A stretch of DNA of 64,000 nucleotides. Source: Mesorhizobium sp. YC-39 (GTDB lineage: Bacteria; Pseudomonadota; Alphaproteobacteria; Rhizobiales; Rhizobiaceae). Under the pieces are notes generated by a model. The model saw only the letters and a list, made by a program, of their open reading frames with translations. It searched no databases and had not been told where the DNA came from. Below, piece after piece: positions 50,934 to 60,255 of the stretch (positions within the stretch are counted from its first letter, which is position 1; each line of letters starts with the position of its first letter). The position numbers and the translations under genes were made by a program. The DNA lies in contig NZ_JAOWPS010000002.1 in assembly GCF_025753795.1 (NCBI RefSeq), positions 124,001 through 188,000 of the forward strand. Direction: 5' to 3'.

Positions 50934-51941
50934 TCAAAGGTTCTCAGCGGTGAAGGTGACAAAACGGATCGGCGGATTTTCGACCGGCAGGTCGTGCAGG
51001 TTGAGCGTGGCCAACACGAGATCCATGGCGCGCCTCGCCTGCGCTTCGGGCGTCTGGTCGAGCACGACATCCATTGTGCCCTGGCGCAAGGCGGCGGCGC
51101 TGCGCTCAGTGAGCTCATGGCCGACAAAGAAGATGTCGCGACCACGCGGATGACGCTTCAGCACGTCGTTGAGCGCTGCATTGGCACCGCCGGCATTGTA
51201 GAGGCCGGCAAGGTCCGGCCAACGCGTCAGCGCCTCGACCAACTGCCCGGCATTGCGGTCGCCCTCGTCATGGCCAAACAGGGCTGCGACCGGTTCGAAA
51301 TCTCCGGCGCCGGACTGCATCAGATAGTCGAAGAAGCCGCGCACCCGGTCGCGGTGCACACGGTAGATCTGGCTATGGCAGATCGCGACCACCTTGCCCG
51401 GCCGCCTTTGCATGCGCGACGTCAACAGGCCGGCCATGCGCCCGGCCGCGTAATTGTCGATGCCAACATAGGCGCCGCTGGTGCCGGAGATCTGTGTGAC
51501 GATCTGCACCGTCGGGATCTTCTGCGCCTCCAAACGCCTGAGCGCCGCGCCGACCAGCGGATGGTCAGGCACGGCGAGGATCAAGGCCGCGCGACGCATC
51601 TCGGGCTCAAGGACCCGCTGCGCGATGGCCGCCGGGTTGGCTTCATCGAGAAACGTCCGGTGGACCGCGATCGTACGGTCCAATGTGGCCGCGATGCGCT
51701 CGAACGCGCGCGACAGGCGGGCAAAGAAAGTGGCGTCGGGGCGCACCAGGATGACCTCAATACGGATCACGCCGCGATGGGCCTCCGGCAAGCGGCGCGG
51801 ATAGTCGAGCGAGCGCGCGGCAGCGACGACCTTCTCGACGGTAGCAGGCCGAACCCCGCCCCTGCCGTTCAGCACGCGCTCGACCGTAGCCGTGCCGACC
51901 CCGGCACGGCGGGCAATCTCAAGGAAGGTGGGCTTCGGAAT
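50934..51941 (-). CDS. LacI-family transcriptional regulator, start unclear
   Basis: A regulator of about 335 residues. The DNA-binding domain reads PTFLEIARRAGVGTATVERV followed by LNGRGGV, a clear LacI helix-turn-helix, and the ligand domain (from VIRIEVILVRPDATFFARL) is of the sugar-binding kind. The frame has a problem: the first GTG (51875) lies inside the helix-turn-helix, and upstream there is no ATG, GTG or TTG before a stop at 51957-51959. An ATT at 51941, six bases after GGGGA, would give IPKPTFLEIARR. A one-base insertion in the GGGG run at 51947-51950 is the alternative. It probably controls the minus-strand cluster that follows. Confidence 0.75.
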   Translation of the reverse strand: MPKPTFLEIARRAGVGTATVERVLNGRGGVRPATVEKVVAAARSLDYPRRLPEAHRGVIRIEVILVRPDATFFARLSRAFERIAATLDRTIAVHRTFLDEANPAAIAQRVLEPEMRRAALILAVPDHPLVGAALRRLEAQKIPTVQIVTQISGTSGAYVGIDNYAAGRMAGLLTSRMQRRPGKVVAICHSQIYRVHRDRVRGFFDYLMQSGAGDFEPVAALFGHDEGDRNAGQLVEALTRWPDLAGLYNAGGANAALNDVLKRHPRGRDIFFVGHELTERSAAALRQGTMDVVLDQTPEAQARRAMDLVLATLNLHDLPVENPPIRFVTFTAENL

Positions 51942-52379
51942 CTTGGTTCCCCACTGTCACGACGCCGAAGCCTAGCCACTCGCATGCGCCTTTCCAAGGT
52001 GGATGCCTTCGTCCCGAAGAATCCCACCTGGTCCTTGGATCGGATGCAACGGCTGTCGGCAGTCGATTGCACCCGGACTCCTGTATTGCACCCGGGCTCC
52101 TGTAATGAGAGTCTCGACTCTGGCTTCCGGGAAGGCACTCAGTGTGCCCTTGCCTGCCATGACTTGCACCCTTTCCCGCCTTCGGCTATAGAGCCGCCAC
52201 CCGCGTAGACACCCTTGGAGGCAACGCGGCGGAAGGCTGCCTTCCCTTGTGATCCCGAACAAAGCTCCGCTTGCTTATGCGGCTGCCGGCTTTCGGACAT
52301 CCAGGTCTGGCGGCTTTCGACGTTTACGGCCCAGCCACGCTGACCGTGAGCGCTCCAGAACAACGCGAAAGGAAATGCC
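51942..52379. other. Intergenic region between the LacI gene and rplY
   Basis: The left part should carry the promoter of the LacI gene and, divergently, of rplY. The last 180 bases before rplY contain CTGCCTTCCCTTGTG and several GC-rich complementary segments (GGCTGCCGGC, CCGGCTTTCGG) that could form a structured leader. No reading frame with a ribosome site and no recognised RNA was found. Confidence 0.45.
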
Positions 52380-53024
52380 ATGAGCCACGATACTTACGAG
52401 CTCAAGGCCGAAGCGCGCGAACAGGTCGGTAAGGGGTCCGCCCGTGCAGTTCGCCGCAACGGTAAAGTGCCTGCAGTGATTTACGGCGACAAGCAGCCTC
52501 CCCTGGCGATTGCGCTGACTTACAAGGACATCTACTACAAGATCCATGGCGGCGGGTTCCTGACCACGATCGCCACGATTGATGTCGACGGCAAGAAGAT
52601 CCAGGTCCTGCCCAAGGACTTCCAGCTTGACCCGGTCAAGGATTTCCCGGTTCATGTCGACTTCCTGCGCATCGGCAAGGACACCGAGGTCAATGTCGAC
52701 GTGCCTGTCCACTTCATCAATGAGGACAAGTCGCCCGGCATCAAGCGCGGCGGCGTGCTCAACATCGTGCGGCACGAAGTCGAGTTCCACTGCCCGGCCA
52801 ATGCGATCCCGGAATTCATCACCGTGGATCTCACCGGCGCCGATATCGGCGATTCGATCCACATCTCGGCGGTTACGCTGCCGGCCGGTGTCAAGCCGGT
52901 CATCTCCGACCGCGACTTCACCATCGCGACCATTGCCGGCTCGTCGGCGATGAAGCCGGAGACCGAAGAGACGGTCGAAGCGGCTGCACCCGAAGCGGCT
53001 GCGCCTGCCGCCGAAGAGAAGTAA
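52380..53024 (+). CDS. rplY: Ribosomal protein bL25 (general stress protein Ctc type)
   Basis: A 214-residue 5S rRNA-binding protein of the large subunit, of the longer TL5/CTC form. The N-terminal L25 domain begins [31 protein letters not shown]. The second beta domain starts near residue 95 ([11 protein letters not shown]..., here [20 protein letters not shown]). The C-tail is low-complexity and acidic ([21 protein letters not shown]). ATG follows GAAAGGA. It lies just upstream of pth, the usual neighbour. Confidence 0.95.
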   Translation: MSHDTYELKAEAREQVGKGSARAVRRNGKVPAVIYGDKQPPLAIALTYKDIYYKIHGGGFLTTIATIDVDGKKIQVLPKDFQLDPVKDFPVHVDFLRIGKDTEVNVDVPVHFINEDKSPGIKRGGVLNIVRHEVEFHCPANAIPEFITVDLTGADIGDSIHISAVTLPAGVKPVISDRDFTIATIAGSSAMKPETEETVEAAAPEAAAPAAEEK

Positions 53025-53047
53025 ATTCTTCCCGCCCGGAGGTGACG

Positions 53048-53773
53048 ATGCTGCTGTTTGCAGGCCTCGGCAATCCGGGCGCGAAATACGCCAACAACCG
53101 GCACAATGTCGGCTTCATGGCGGCGGACGCAATCGCCCGCCGCCATTCCTTTTCACCCTGGTCGAAGAAGTTCCAGGGGCTGATCGCCGAAGGCATGCTC
53201 GGTGGCGAAAAGATTATCCTGATCAAGCCGCAGACCTTCATGAACCTGTCCGGCCAGGCGGTCGGAGAAGCGTTGCGCTTCTACAAACTCGCTCCGTCAG
53301 CACTTACCGTCTTCTATGACGAGATTGACCTTCCCGAGCGCAAGCTCCGCGTCAAGACCGGCGGCGGCGCCGGCGGCCACAATGGCATCCGTTCGATCGA
53401 CGACCATGTCGGCAACGCCTACCGCCGCGTGCGCATTGGCGTCGGCCATCCCGGCGTCAAGGAACTCGTGCATGGTCACGTGCTGAGCGATTTCGCCAAG
53501 GCCGACCGCGAATGGCTGGAGCCGCTGCTCGATGCCATCGCCGCCAACGCCGAAATGATCGTCAGGGATGACGAGCCAGGCTTCATGAACAAGGTCAGCG
53601 TTGCCGTCCAGGGCAAGGCAGCGCCCGAACGCGAAAAAACCGGGCCGAAGCAAGAGAGCCCCAAACAGCAGAGCCACATCCGCCAGGCGCGGCCGCAGCA
53701 GCCGGCGGTCAAGCTTCCCGAAACCGGCCCGATGGCCGCCATGCTGAAGAAGCTCTTCGGCGGCAAGAACTGA
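53048..53773 (+). CDS. pth: Peptidyl-tRNA hydrolase
   Basis: A 241-residue enzyme that releases tRNA from stalled peptidyl-tRNA. It has [21 protein letters not shown] with the catalytic His, then [47 protein letters not shown] and a Lys/Gln-rich extra C-terminal stretch (about 185-220). ATG at 53048 has GGAGG upstream. It follows rplY by 23 bp and precedes ychF, an order shared across bacteria. All catalytic residues present. Confidence 0.95.
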   Translation: MLLFAGLGNPGAKYANNRHNVGFMAADAIARRHSFSPWSKKFQGLIAEGMLGGEKIILIKPQTFMNLSGQAVGEALRFYKLAPSALTVFYDEIDLPERKLRVKTGGGAGGHNGIRSIDDHVGNAYRRVRIGVGHPGVKELVHGHVLSDFAKADREWLEPLLDAIAANAEMIVRDDEPGFMNKVSVAVQGKAAPEREKTGPKQESPKQQSHIRQARPQQPAVKLPETGPMAAMLKKLFGGKN

Positions 53774-53868
53774 GCTTCGGCGCGATCAAGCCCGGAGGGC
53801 TTGACGATCATCGGCCCTTTCCCCATAGCCCTCATCAAATTTCGATTTCCCGATAGGACCGGACAAAA

Positions 53869-54972
53869 ATGGGTTTCAAATGCGGCATCGTTGGCTTGCC
53901 CAACGTCGGCAAGTCGACGCTTTTCAACGCGCTGACCAGAACGGCGGCGGCGCAGGCCGCCAATTATCCGTTCTGCACCATCGAACCGAACACCGGCGAG
54001 GTGGCGGTGCCCGACCCGCGCTTGCAGAAGATCGCCGCCATCGGCAAGTCGAAGGAGATCATCCCGACCCGCATCTCCTTCGTTGACATCGCCGGCCTGG
54101 TGCGCGGCGCTTCCAAGGGCGAAGGGCTGGGCAACCAGTTCCTGGCCAACATCCGCGAGGTCGACGCCATCGTCCATGTGCTGCGCTGCTTCGAGGATGA
54201 CGACATCACCCATGTCGAGGGCCGCATCGACCCGGTCGCCGACGCCGAGACGGTCGAGACCGAATTGATGCTTGCCGACCTCGACAGCCTCGAACGCCGT
54301 ATCGTGCAATTCCGCAAGCGTGCTTCCGGCAAGGACAAGGAAGCGACGACCGTGCTGCCGATGATGGAAGCAGCGCTCGAATTGCTGCAGGCTGGCAAGC
54401 CGGCGCGCATCCTGCTCAACGGGATTTCCGCCGAAGACCTGCGCATCCTGCAGGGGCTGAACCTTTTGACCTCGCATCCGGTGCTCTATGTCTGCAATGT
54501 CGCTGAGGCCGACGCCGCCACCGGCAACGAGCACACCAGGGCCGTGGAAAAGATGGCCGCCGCCCAGGGCGCCCGTACGGTCGTCATTTCGGCTGCGATC
54601 GAAGCCGAGGTTGCCCAGCTCAGCGACGAGGAGGAAATGGAATTCCTCGCAACGCTTGGGCTCGATGAGCCGGGCCTGAACAAGGTCATCCGCGCCGGCT
54701 ACGAGCTTTTGCAGCTCATCACCTATTTCACGGTGGGGCCGAAGGAAACGCGTGCCTGGACCGTGCATAAGGGCGCCAAGGCGCCGCAGGCGGCCGGCGT
54801 CATCCACACCGATTTCGAACGCGGTTTCATCCGCGCCCAGACCATCGCCTACAACGACTTCGTAGCACTCGGCGGCGAAGTGGCGGCCAAGGAAGCCGGC
54901 AAGGCCCGCGACGAAGGCAAGGAGTATATCGTCCAGGACGGCGACATCATGCTGTTCAAGTTCAACACCTGA
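53869..54972 (+). CDS. ychF: Redox-regulated ATPase YchF
   Basis: A 367-residue OBG-type P-loop NTPase that prefers ATP over GTP. P-loop GLPNVGKSTLFNALT near residue 8, switch II DIAGLVRGASKGEGLGNQFL, and NVAE in place of the GTP-specific NKxD. A coiled-coil insertion (about 125-200) and a C-terminal TGS domain (YFTVGPKETRAWTVHKGAKAPQAAG) follow. It modulates catalase and translation-linked stress responses. Intact and adjacent to pth, the widely conserved arrangement. Confidence 0.95.
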   Translation: MGFKCGIVGLPNVGKSTLFNALTRTAAAQAANYPFCTIEPNTGEVAVPDPRLQKIAAIGKSKEIIPTRISFVDIAGLVRGASKGEGLGNQFLANIREVDAIVHVLRCFEDDDITHVEGRIDPVADAETVETELMLADLDSLERRIVQFRKRASGKDKEATTVLPMMEAALELLQAGKPARILLNGISAEDLRILQGLNLLTSHPVLYVCNVAEADAATGNEHTRAVEKMAAAQGARTVVISAAIEAEVAQLSDEEEMEFLATLGLDEPGLNKVIRAGYELLQLITYFTVGPKETRAWTVHKGAKAPQAAGVIHTDFERGFIRAQTIAYNDFVALGGEVAAKEAGKARDEGKEYIVQDGDIMLFKFNT

Positions 54973-55197
54973 GCCGGCAAACAGTCTCGCTGCTGCCGGC
55001 CCGACGGCGGCCGATCACAGCTTCGTGCGCGCCGCGTAAGTGACTTTCCGCGCCGCTTGACTACCCCTGGCACCCGGTCTAAGGGGCGTCTGCATGCGGC
55101 CCGCGCTCCCCGTCGGAGTTGCCCGTGCCCCGCAATCCGAAACGACGCGTCGCTATCGAACGAAACCTCTTTGGCCCCCAGCAAGGGAGACCCGGCG

Positions 55198-56172
55198 ATG
55201 ATCAAGGCCTTCGTCGTGGAGAATGACCGCCTGCGCGTCGTCGACGATCTCCTGGCAAACAGCGACAGGGTCGTATGGGCCGATCTGCTCAACCCGACCA
55301 AGGAAGAGGAAGCTTCGATCGAGAGCTGGCTCGGCGTCGCCATTCCAACGCGCGAGGAGATGGAGGAGATCGAGATTTCCAGCCGCCTCTATGTCGAGGA
55401 CGGCGCCTACTACATGACCGCCACGCTGCCTGCCCAGACCGAGGTCGACGATCCGCTGATGTCGCCGGTCACCTTCGTGCTGGCCGGCAACAGGCTGGTC
55501 ACCGTGCGCTATCACGAGCCCAAGGCCTTTACGACCTTCCCGATGCGTGCCGAGAAGGTGGCGACCGGCTGCACCAGCAGCGACACCATCCTGATCGGCC
55601 TGCTGGAGGCGATCGTCGACCGCCTGGCCGACATTCTGGAACGCGCCGGCCGCGATATCGAGGTAATCTCGCGCGACATCTTCGAGGCAAGGTCGACCAA
55701 GGTTTCCAAGCGCAACCGCGATTTCCAGGAGCTGCTGAAAGCCATCGGCCGCAAGGAGGACATCGCCTCCTCGATCCGCGACAGCCTGATTTCGCTGCAG
55801 CGCCTCGCCGGCTTTCTCGCCCATGCCTCGACGCAGACCAAGATGAGCAAGGACATCCGCGCGCGCATCAAGACCGTGTCGCGCGACGTGCTGTCGCTGG
55901 CCGACCACGCCACCTTTCTGTCGCAGAAGATCTCCTTCCTGCTCGACGCGACACTTGGTATGATCTCGATCGAGCAGAACGCCATCATCAAGATCTTCTC
56001 CGTCGCCGCCGTCATCTTCCTGCCACCGACGCTGGTCGCCTCGATCTACGGCATGAATTTCAATGTCATGCCCGAACTGACCTGGCACTTCGGCTACCCT
56101 TTCGCCATCGGCTTGATGATCCTGTCGGCGATCCTGCCCTTCTGGTATTTCCGCCGCCGCGGCTGGCTCTGA
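55198..56172 (+). CDS. corA: Magnesium/cobalt transporter CorA
   Basis: A 324-residue homopentameric Mg2+ channel. Long cytoplasmic alpha/beta domain (EDPTKEEEASIESWLG...), then a helix that reaches into two C-terminal membrane segments separated by the GMN signature SIYGMNFNVMP. It ends with the basic RRRGWL. ATG at 55198 has GGGAG ahead of it. It stands as a single gene. Regulation is probably by Mg2+ occupancy of the channel itself. Confidence 0.93.
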   Translation: MIKAFVVENDRLRVVDDLLANSDRVVWADLLNPTKEEEASIESWLGVAIPTREEMEEIEISSRLYVEDGAYYMTATLPAQTEVDDPLMSPVTFVLAGNRLVTVRYHEPKAFTTFPMRAEKVATGCTSSDTILIGLLEAIVDRLADILERAGRDIEVISRDIFEARSTKVSKRNRDFQELLKAIGRKEDIASSIRDSLISLQRLAGFLAHASTQTKMSKDIRARIKTVSRDVLSLADHATFLSQKISFLLDATLGMISIEQNAIIKIFSVAAVIFLPPTLVASIYGMNFNVMPELTWHFGYPFAIGLMILSAILPFWYFRRRGWL

Positions 56173-56292
56173 TCGCTGTATTTCTGACCGAAGGCGCCCC
56201 GCTGGCGCAGTAGAATTCACTTGACCGAAGGCCGTCCGACCTGCATCCGGGAACGCCGTAGGATCGTAGAATCTTGAACCGGATTCCAGACC

Positions 56293-56772
56293 ATGACCGG
56301 AAAGACCTGGGCCGTCGGGAAGACTTGGGCCTATGAGGATTTCGCCGAGGGCGCATCGCTCGACCTCGGCACCAAGCTGGTAAGCGCTGCCGAGATCATC
56401 GAATTCGCGACCGAATTCGATGCGCAGCCGATGCATCTCGACGAGGCGGCGGGCAAGGCCAGCATCCTTGGCGGCCTGGCGGCCTCCGGCTGGCACACTT
56501 GCGCGATGTTCATGCGCATGCTGTGCGATGCCTTCCTGCTCGATTCAACCTGCCAGGGCGCGCCCGGGGTCGACCAGGTCCGCTGGAAGAAGCCGGTGCT
56601 GGCCGGCGACATTTTGAGCGGCAGCACCACCGTCCTTGCCAAGCGCCTGTCCAAGTCAAAACCACAACTCGGCTTCGTCACCATGCGTTCCGAACTGTTC
56701 AACCAGCGCGGTGAAAGCGTCTTCGATCTCGAAAACACCGTGATGTTCCTGACCCGTGAGGCCACCGCGTGA
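56293..56772 (+). CDS. MaoC family dehydratase-like protein (first of a pair)
   Basis: A 159-residue single hot-dog-fold protein: KTWAYEDFAEGASLDLGTKLVSAAEIIEFATEFDAQPMHLDEAA gives the MaoC opening with the D-x(4)-H catalytic pair (DAQPMH), and the closing strand MRSELFNQRGESVFDLENTVMF. It hydrates or dehydrates an enoyl-CoA-like substrate. Its stop overlaps the GTG of the second MaoC gene by 4 bases, so they form a dimer or a two-domain enzyme split into two genes. Confidence 0.85.
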   Translation: MTGKTWAVGKTWAYEDFAEGASLDLGTKLVSAAEIIEFATEFDAQPMHLDEAAGKASILGGLAASGWHTCAMFMRMLCDAFLLDSTCQGAPGVDQVRWKKPVLAGDILSGSTTVLAKRLSKSKPQLGFVTMRSELFNQRGESVFDLENTVMFLTREATA

Positions 56773-57236
56773 CCCTCGACGAGTTTTTCTGCATCGGCAC
56801 CGTCGTCACGCTCGGCTCGCACAAGTTCGAGGCCGATGCGATCAAGGCCTTCGCCAGGAAATACGATCCGCAAATCTTCCATCTCGACGAGGAAGCGGCG
56901 AAGAAGAGCGTGCTTGGCGGGCTTTGCGCGTCGGGCTGGCACACCGCCGCCACCTGGATGAAACTGAACCTTGAGACCCTCATGGTGACCGAGGACGATT
57001 GGACCGGCCCCGGGCCTCTGCCCGAATTCGGCCCCTCGCCCGGCTTCAAGAACCTAAAATGGCTGAAACCCGTCTATGCCGGGGAAACCGTCACCTTCAC
57101 CCGCACGGCTCTTGGCCATCGCCCCATGGTCTCACGCGCCGGCTGGCGAATGCTCTCGCTGCGCTGCGAGGCCTTCGATACGACCGGCGACAAGGTTATT
57201 GAGTTCGACAGCGCGGTGCTGGTGAAGGTGGGGTGA
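56769..57236 (+). CDS. MaoC family dehydratase-like protein (second of a pair)
   Basis: A 155-residue paralog of the preceding protein; it has DPQIFHLDEEAAKKSVLGGLCASGWHTAATWM with the D-x(4)-H motif and the same closing pattern (MLSLRCEAFDTTGDKVIEFDSAVLV). Start GTG at 56769 overlaps the previous stop (GTGA). Two adjacent MaoC genes of this kind probably form a heterodimer acting on an enoyl-CoA or polyketide-like thioester. Substrate not predicted. Confidence 0.85.
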   Translation: MTLDEFFCIGTVVTLGSHKFEADAIKAFARKYDPQIFHLDEEAAKKSVLGGLCASGWHTAATWMKLNLETLMVTEDDWTGPGPLPEFGPSPGFKNLKWLKPVYAGETVTFTRTALGHRPMVSRAGWRMLSLRCEAFDTTGDKVIEFDSAVLVKVG

Positions 57237-57285
57237 GCAACGCTTCTTCCTTCTCCCACACGGGGAGAGGGAAGAGCCGCTCCCC

Positions 57286-57831
57286 TCAATGGCCTTCAAA
57301 CCCGATCAGCGTCCTGACCGGCACGCCGAGCGCCTCGAGTTTCTGGCGGCCGCCGAGATCCGGCAGATCGATGACGAAGCAGGCGGCGAGGATGTCGGCG
57401 CCGATCTGCCTGAGCAGCTTGACCGCCGCTTCCGCGGTGCCGCCGGTGGCTATCAAGTCGTCGACCAGGATCACCTTTTCGCCGGGAGATACGCCGTCCC
57501 TGTGCATCTCCATCTCGTCCAGCCCGTATTCGAGGCTATAGGCGACGCGCACCGTCTCGAAAGGCAGCTTGCCCTTCTTGCGGATCGGCACGAAGCCTGC
57601 CGAAAGCTGATGGGCGACGGCCCCGCCCAGGATGAAGCCCCGCGCCTCGATGCCGGCGATCTTGTCGATCTTCTGGCCGGCATAGGGATGCACCAGCTCG
57701 TCGATGGCGCGGCGGAAGGCGCGCGCATTGCCGAGCAGCGTGGTGATGTCGCGAAACAATATGCCCGGCTTGGGATAGTCGGGAATGGTGCGGATCGAAG
57801 CGAGCAGCGTGTCTTCGAGCGAAGATTTCAT
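57286..57831 (-). CDS. apt: Adenine phosphoribosyltransferase
   Basis: A 181-residue salvage enzyme that makes AMP from adenine and PRPP. It has [30 protein letters not shown] at the N-terminus, the Apt hallmark, and the PRPP loop [21 protein letters not shown] near residue 120-140. ATG at 57831 has GGAGAG upstream. PRPP comes from prs elsewhere in the window. It is downstream of petABC but has its own leader and a terminator separates them. Confidence 0.94.
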   Translation of the reverse strand: MKSSLEDTLLASIRTIPDYPKPGILFRDITTLLGNARAFRRAIDELVHPYAGQKIDKIAGIEARGFILGGAVAHQLSAGFVPIRKKGKLPFETVRVAYSLEYGLDEMEMHRDGVSPGEKVILVDDLIATGGTAEAAVKLLRQIGADILAACFVIDLPDLGGRQKLEALGVPVRTLIGFEGH

Positions 57832-57985
57832 CAGGCAGCTCTCCGGGCCATTCATCAGGTTCGATTAAGAGACGTGGAAAAGAACTTTGGCCAATCGTAA
57901 CCCGGTCCGGCCGGCGACGGCTACCACCCATGTGGCGTCTGACAGTAAATTGTCCGGCAAAGGACTGAACTCGATGGCCTTCGGA

Positions 57986-58019
57986 AATGCGAAAGGGCGC
58001 CTCTCGGCGCCCCCGCATT
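57986..58019 (-). terminator. Intrinsic terminator of the pet operon
   Basis: On the minus strand AATGCGGGGGCGCCGAGAGG and CGCCCTTTCGCATT fold into a stem with an inner GGGCGCC/GGCGCCC helix and outer AATGC/GCATT arms. It lies 19 bp past the petC stop. Confidence 0.85.
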
Positions 58020-58037
58020 TTCGTTTTCCAACACCGC

Positions 58038-58910
58038 TCAGTGCGCCACGCCAGCCCACACTTTGCGCTTGGTCAGGTAGACCAGCGCGCCGAAGAGAAG
58101 CAGGAACACCAGCACGCGAAAGCCGGTCTTCTTGCGATCCTCCAGATGCGGCTCGGCCGCCCACATCAGGAAGGCCGAGACGTCGCGGGAATACTGGTCG
58201 ACCGTCTGCGGCGAGCCGTCGTCATAGGTCACCTGCCCGTCGGAGAGCGGCTTGGGCATCTTCAGCGACACGCCGGACAAGAAGTACGGATTGTAGTGCG
58301 TGCCCTCCGGTATCACCATGCCCGCCGGCGGCGTCTCGTCGTAGCCGGTCAGCAACGAGTGGATATAGTCCGGACCGCCCTGCGCATACTGCGTGAAGAT
58401 GTCGAAGACGAAGCGCGGAAAGCCGCGCTCGACGCCGCGCGCCTTGGCCAGCAGCGACATGTCGGGCGGCGCGGCACCGCCATTGGCGGACGCGGCTGCC
58501 TGCTCATTGGGGAAAGGCGCCGGAAAATAGTCGGACGGCTTGCCGGGGCGATCGAACATGTCGCCGGCATCGTTGGGACCGTCATGGATAGTGTACTCGG
58601 CCGACAGCGTCTTGATCTGCGCTTCCGAATAGCCAAGGTCCTCCAGCGTGCGGAACGCCACCAAATTCATCGAATGGCAGGCCGCGCAGACTTCCTTGTA
58701 GACCTTCAGTCCGCGCTGCAACTGCGCCTTGTCGTAGGTGCCGAACGGCCCGGCGAAGCTCCAGTCCATTTCCTTCGGCTCGTCGATCGGGAAATGCGTC
58801 GGCGCGGCAGCGTTATGCGCCTCCTCTGCGGCGATGGCCGCGGTGCCCGCAGCCCCAATGCCGGCAACGACTAGGCCGAGCAGCGCCAGCGAGGTGAGAA
58901 TCTTCTTCAT
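58038..58910 (-). CDS. petC: Cytochrome c1 of the bc1 complex
   Basis: A 290-residue periplasmic subunit. Signal peptide MKKILTSLALLGLVVAGIGA; covalent heme at CAACH (residues 75-79); the sixth ligand region PPDMSLLAKARG; the C-terminal membrane anchor VLVFLLLFGALVYLT followed by KRKVWAGVAH. It transfers electrons from the Rieske centre to cytochrome c. It is the last gene of a petA-petB-petC operon on the minus strand. In some relatives cytochromes b and c1 are fused; here they are separate. Confidence 0.95.
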   Translation of the reverse strand: MKKILTSLALLGLVVAGIGAAGTAAIAAEEAHNAAAPTHFPIDEPKEMDWSFAGPFGTYDKAQLQRGLKVYKEVCAACHSMNLVAFRTLEDLGYSEAQIKTLSAEYTIHDGPNDAGDMFDRPGKPSDYFPAPFPNEQAAASANGGAAPPDMSLLAKARGVERGFPRFVFDIFTQYAQGGPDYIHSLLTGYDETPPAGMVIPEGTHYNPYFLSGVSLKMPKPLSDGQVTYDDGSPQTVDQYSRDVSAFLMWAAEPHLEDRKKTGFRVLVFLLLFGALVYLTKRKVWAGVAH

Positions 58911-58936
58911 GCCAAATCCCCTTGAGATTCTCGCGC

Positions 58937-60238
58937 TCAGCCTTTGATTTCCGGCGCGGCCGTAGCCCCCGCAGGATGGTGACCGCCACCCTTGTTCTTT
59001 TCGAGCACCGCCTCGGTGATCGAATTCGGCAAGCGGCGCGGCGTCTCGATCAGCCCGAGCACCGGCAGCACGACCAGGAAGAAGGCGAAGTAGAACAGCG
59101 TCGCCATCTGCGCCATGAACACATAGCTGCCCTCGGCGGGCTGCGAGCCCAGCCATCCGAGCAGGACGGCATCGGCCACGAACAGCCAGAAGAACAGCTT
59201 GTACCAGGGCCGGTAGACCGCCGAGCGCACCTTCGAGGTGTCGAGCCACGGCACCAGGAACAGCATGGCGATGGCGCCGAACATGCACAGCACGCCGCCG
59301 AGCTTGGAGTTGATCGGCCCGATGTTGAAGGTGATGGCGCGCAGGATGGCGTAGAAGGGTAGGAAGTACCATTCCGGCACGATATGGGCGGGCGTCTTCA
59401 GCGGATTGGCGACCGTGTAGTTGTCGGGATGGCCGAGAAAGTTCGGCAGGTAGAAGACGAAATAGGCGAAGATGAACAGGAACACGAGCATGCCGAACGC
59501 GTCCTTGATGGTCGCGTAAGGGGTGAAAGCGACGGTGTCGGTTTTCGACTTGACCTCGATGCCGGTCGGGTTCGACTGGCCGACCACATGCAGTGCCCAG
59601 ACATGCAGCACGACGACGCCGGCGATCATGAATGGCAAGAGATAGTGCAGGGCAAAGAAGCGGTTCAGCGTCGGATTGTCGACGGCGAAGCCGCCGAGCA
59701 AAAGCTGCTGGATCCAGTCGCCGACCAGCGGGATGGCGCTGAAGAAGCCGGTGATCACGGTGGCGCCCCAGAAGCTCATCTGGCCCCAGGGCAGCACATA
59801 GCCCATGAAGCCCGTCGCCATCATCAGGAGGTAGATGATGCAGCCGAGGATCCACAAGAGCTCGCGCGGCGCCTTGTAGGAGCCGTAATAGAGGCCACGG
59901 AAGATGTGGATATAGACGGCGACGAAGAAGAACGAGGCGCCGTTCGAATGCAGGTAGCGCAACAGCCAGCCCGAATTCACGTCGCGCATGATCTTCTCGA
60001 CCGAATCGAAGGCGAGAACGCTGTCCGGCGTGTAATGCATGGCCAGCACGATGCCGGTCAGGATCTGCGCCACTAGCATGATTGCCAGGATGCCGCCGAA
60101 GGTCCAGGCATAGTTGAGGTTGCGCGGCACCGGATAGGCGATGAAGCTGTCATAGACCAGCCGCGGCAGCGGCATGCGGGCGTCGAACCAGCGTTCGATA
60201 CCGGTCTTGGGCGTATAGGTCGAGTGTCCCTCGCTCAT
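58937..60238 (-). CDS. petB: Cytochrome b of the bc1 complex
   Basis: A 433-residue integral membrane subunit with eight helices. It has the paired heme-ligand histidines ([19 protein letters not shown] and [24 protein letters not shown]), the [13 protein letters not shown] quinol-site loop, and [18 protein letters not shown]. It oxidises ubiquinol and drives the Q cycle. ATG at 60238; petA lies 17 bp upstream, petC follows 26 bp after the stop. All key residues present. Confidence 0.96.
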   Translation of the reverse strand: MSEGHSTYTPKTGIERWFDARMPLPRLVYDSFIAYPVPRNLNYAWTFGGILAIMLVAQILTGIVLAMHYTPDSVLAFDSVEKIMRDVNSGWLLRYLHSNGASFFFVAVYIHIFRGLYYGSYKAPRELLWILGCIIYLLMMATGFMGYVLPWGQMSFWGATVITGFFSAIPLVGDWIQQLLLGGFAVDNPTLNRFFALHYLLPFMIAGVVVLHVWALHVVGQSNPTGIEVKSKTDTVAFTPYATIKDAFGMLVFLFIFAYFVFYLPNFLGHPDNYTVANPLKTPAHIVPEWYFLPFYAILRAITFNIGPINSKLGGVLCMFGAIAMLFLVPWLDTSKVRSAVYRPWYKLFFWLFVADAVLLGWLGSQPAEGSYVFMAQMATLFYFAFFLVVLPVLGLIETPRRLPNSITEAVLEKNKGGGHHPAGATAAPEIKG

Positions 60239-60255
60239 CGAAATGTCCCCTAGCC

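Noticed and set aside
50934..51875. The GTG at 51875 as the LacI start
   Set aside because: It would remove most of the helix-turn-helix, whose sequence is intact upstream in frame.
52200..52379. The structured stretch before rplY as a known riboswitch or tRNA
   Set aside because: No conserved riboswitch core or tRNA clover-leaf elements could be found by eye.
58038..59855. A 605-codon open frame joining the cytochrome c1 gene to antiframe sequence of cytochrome b
   Set aside because: The petC protein starts at its own signal peptide (58910); the upstream part is an out-of-frame reading of petB, so this is not a fused b-c1 gene.
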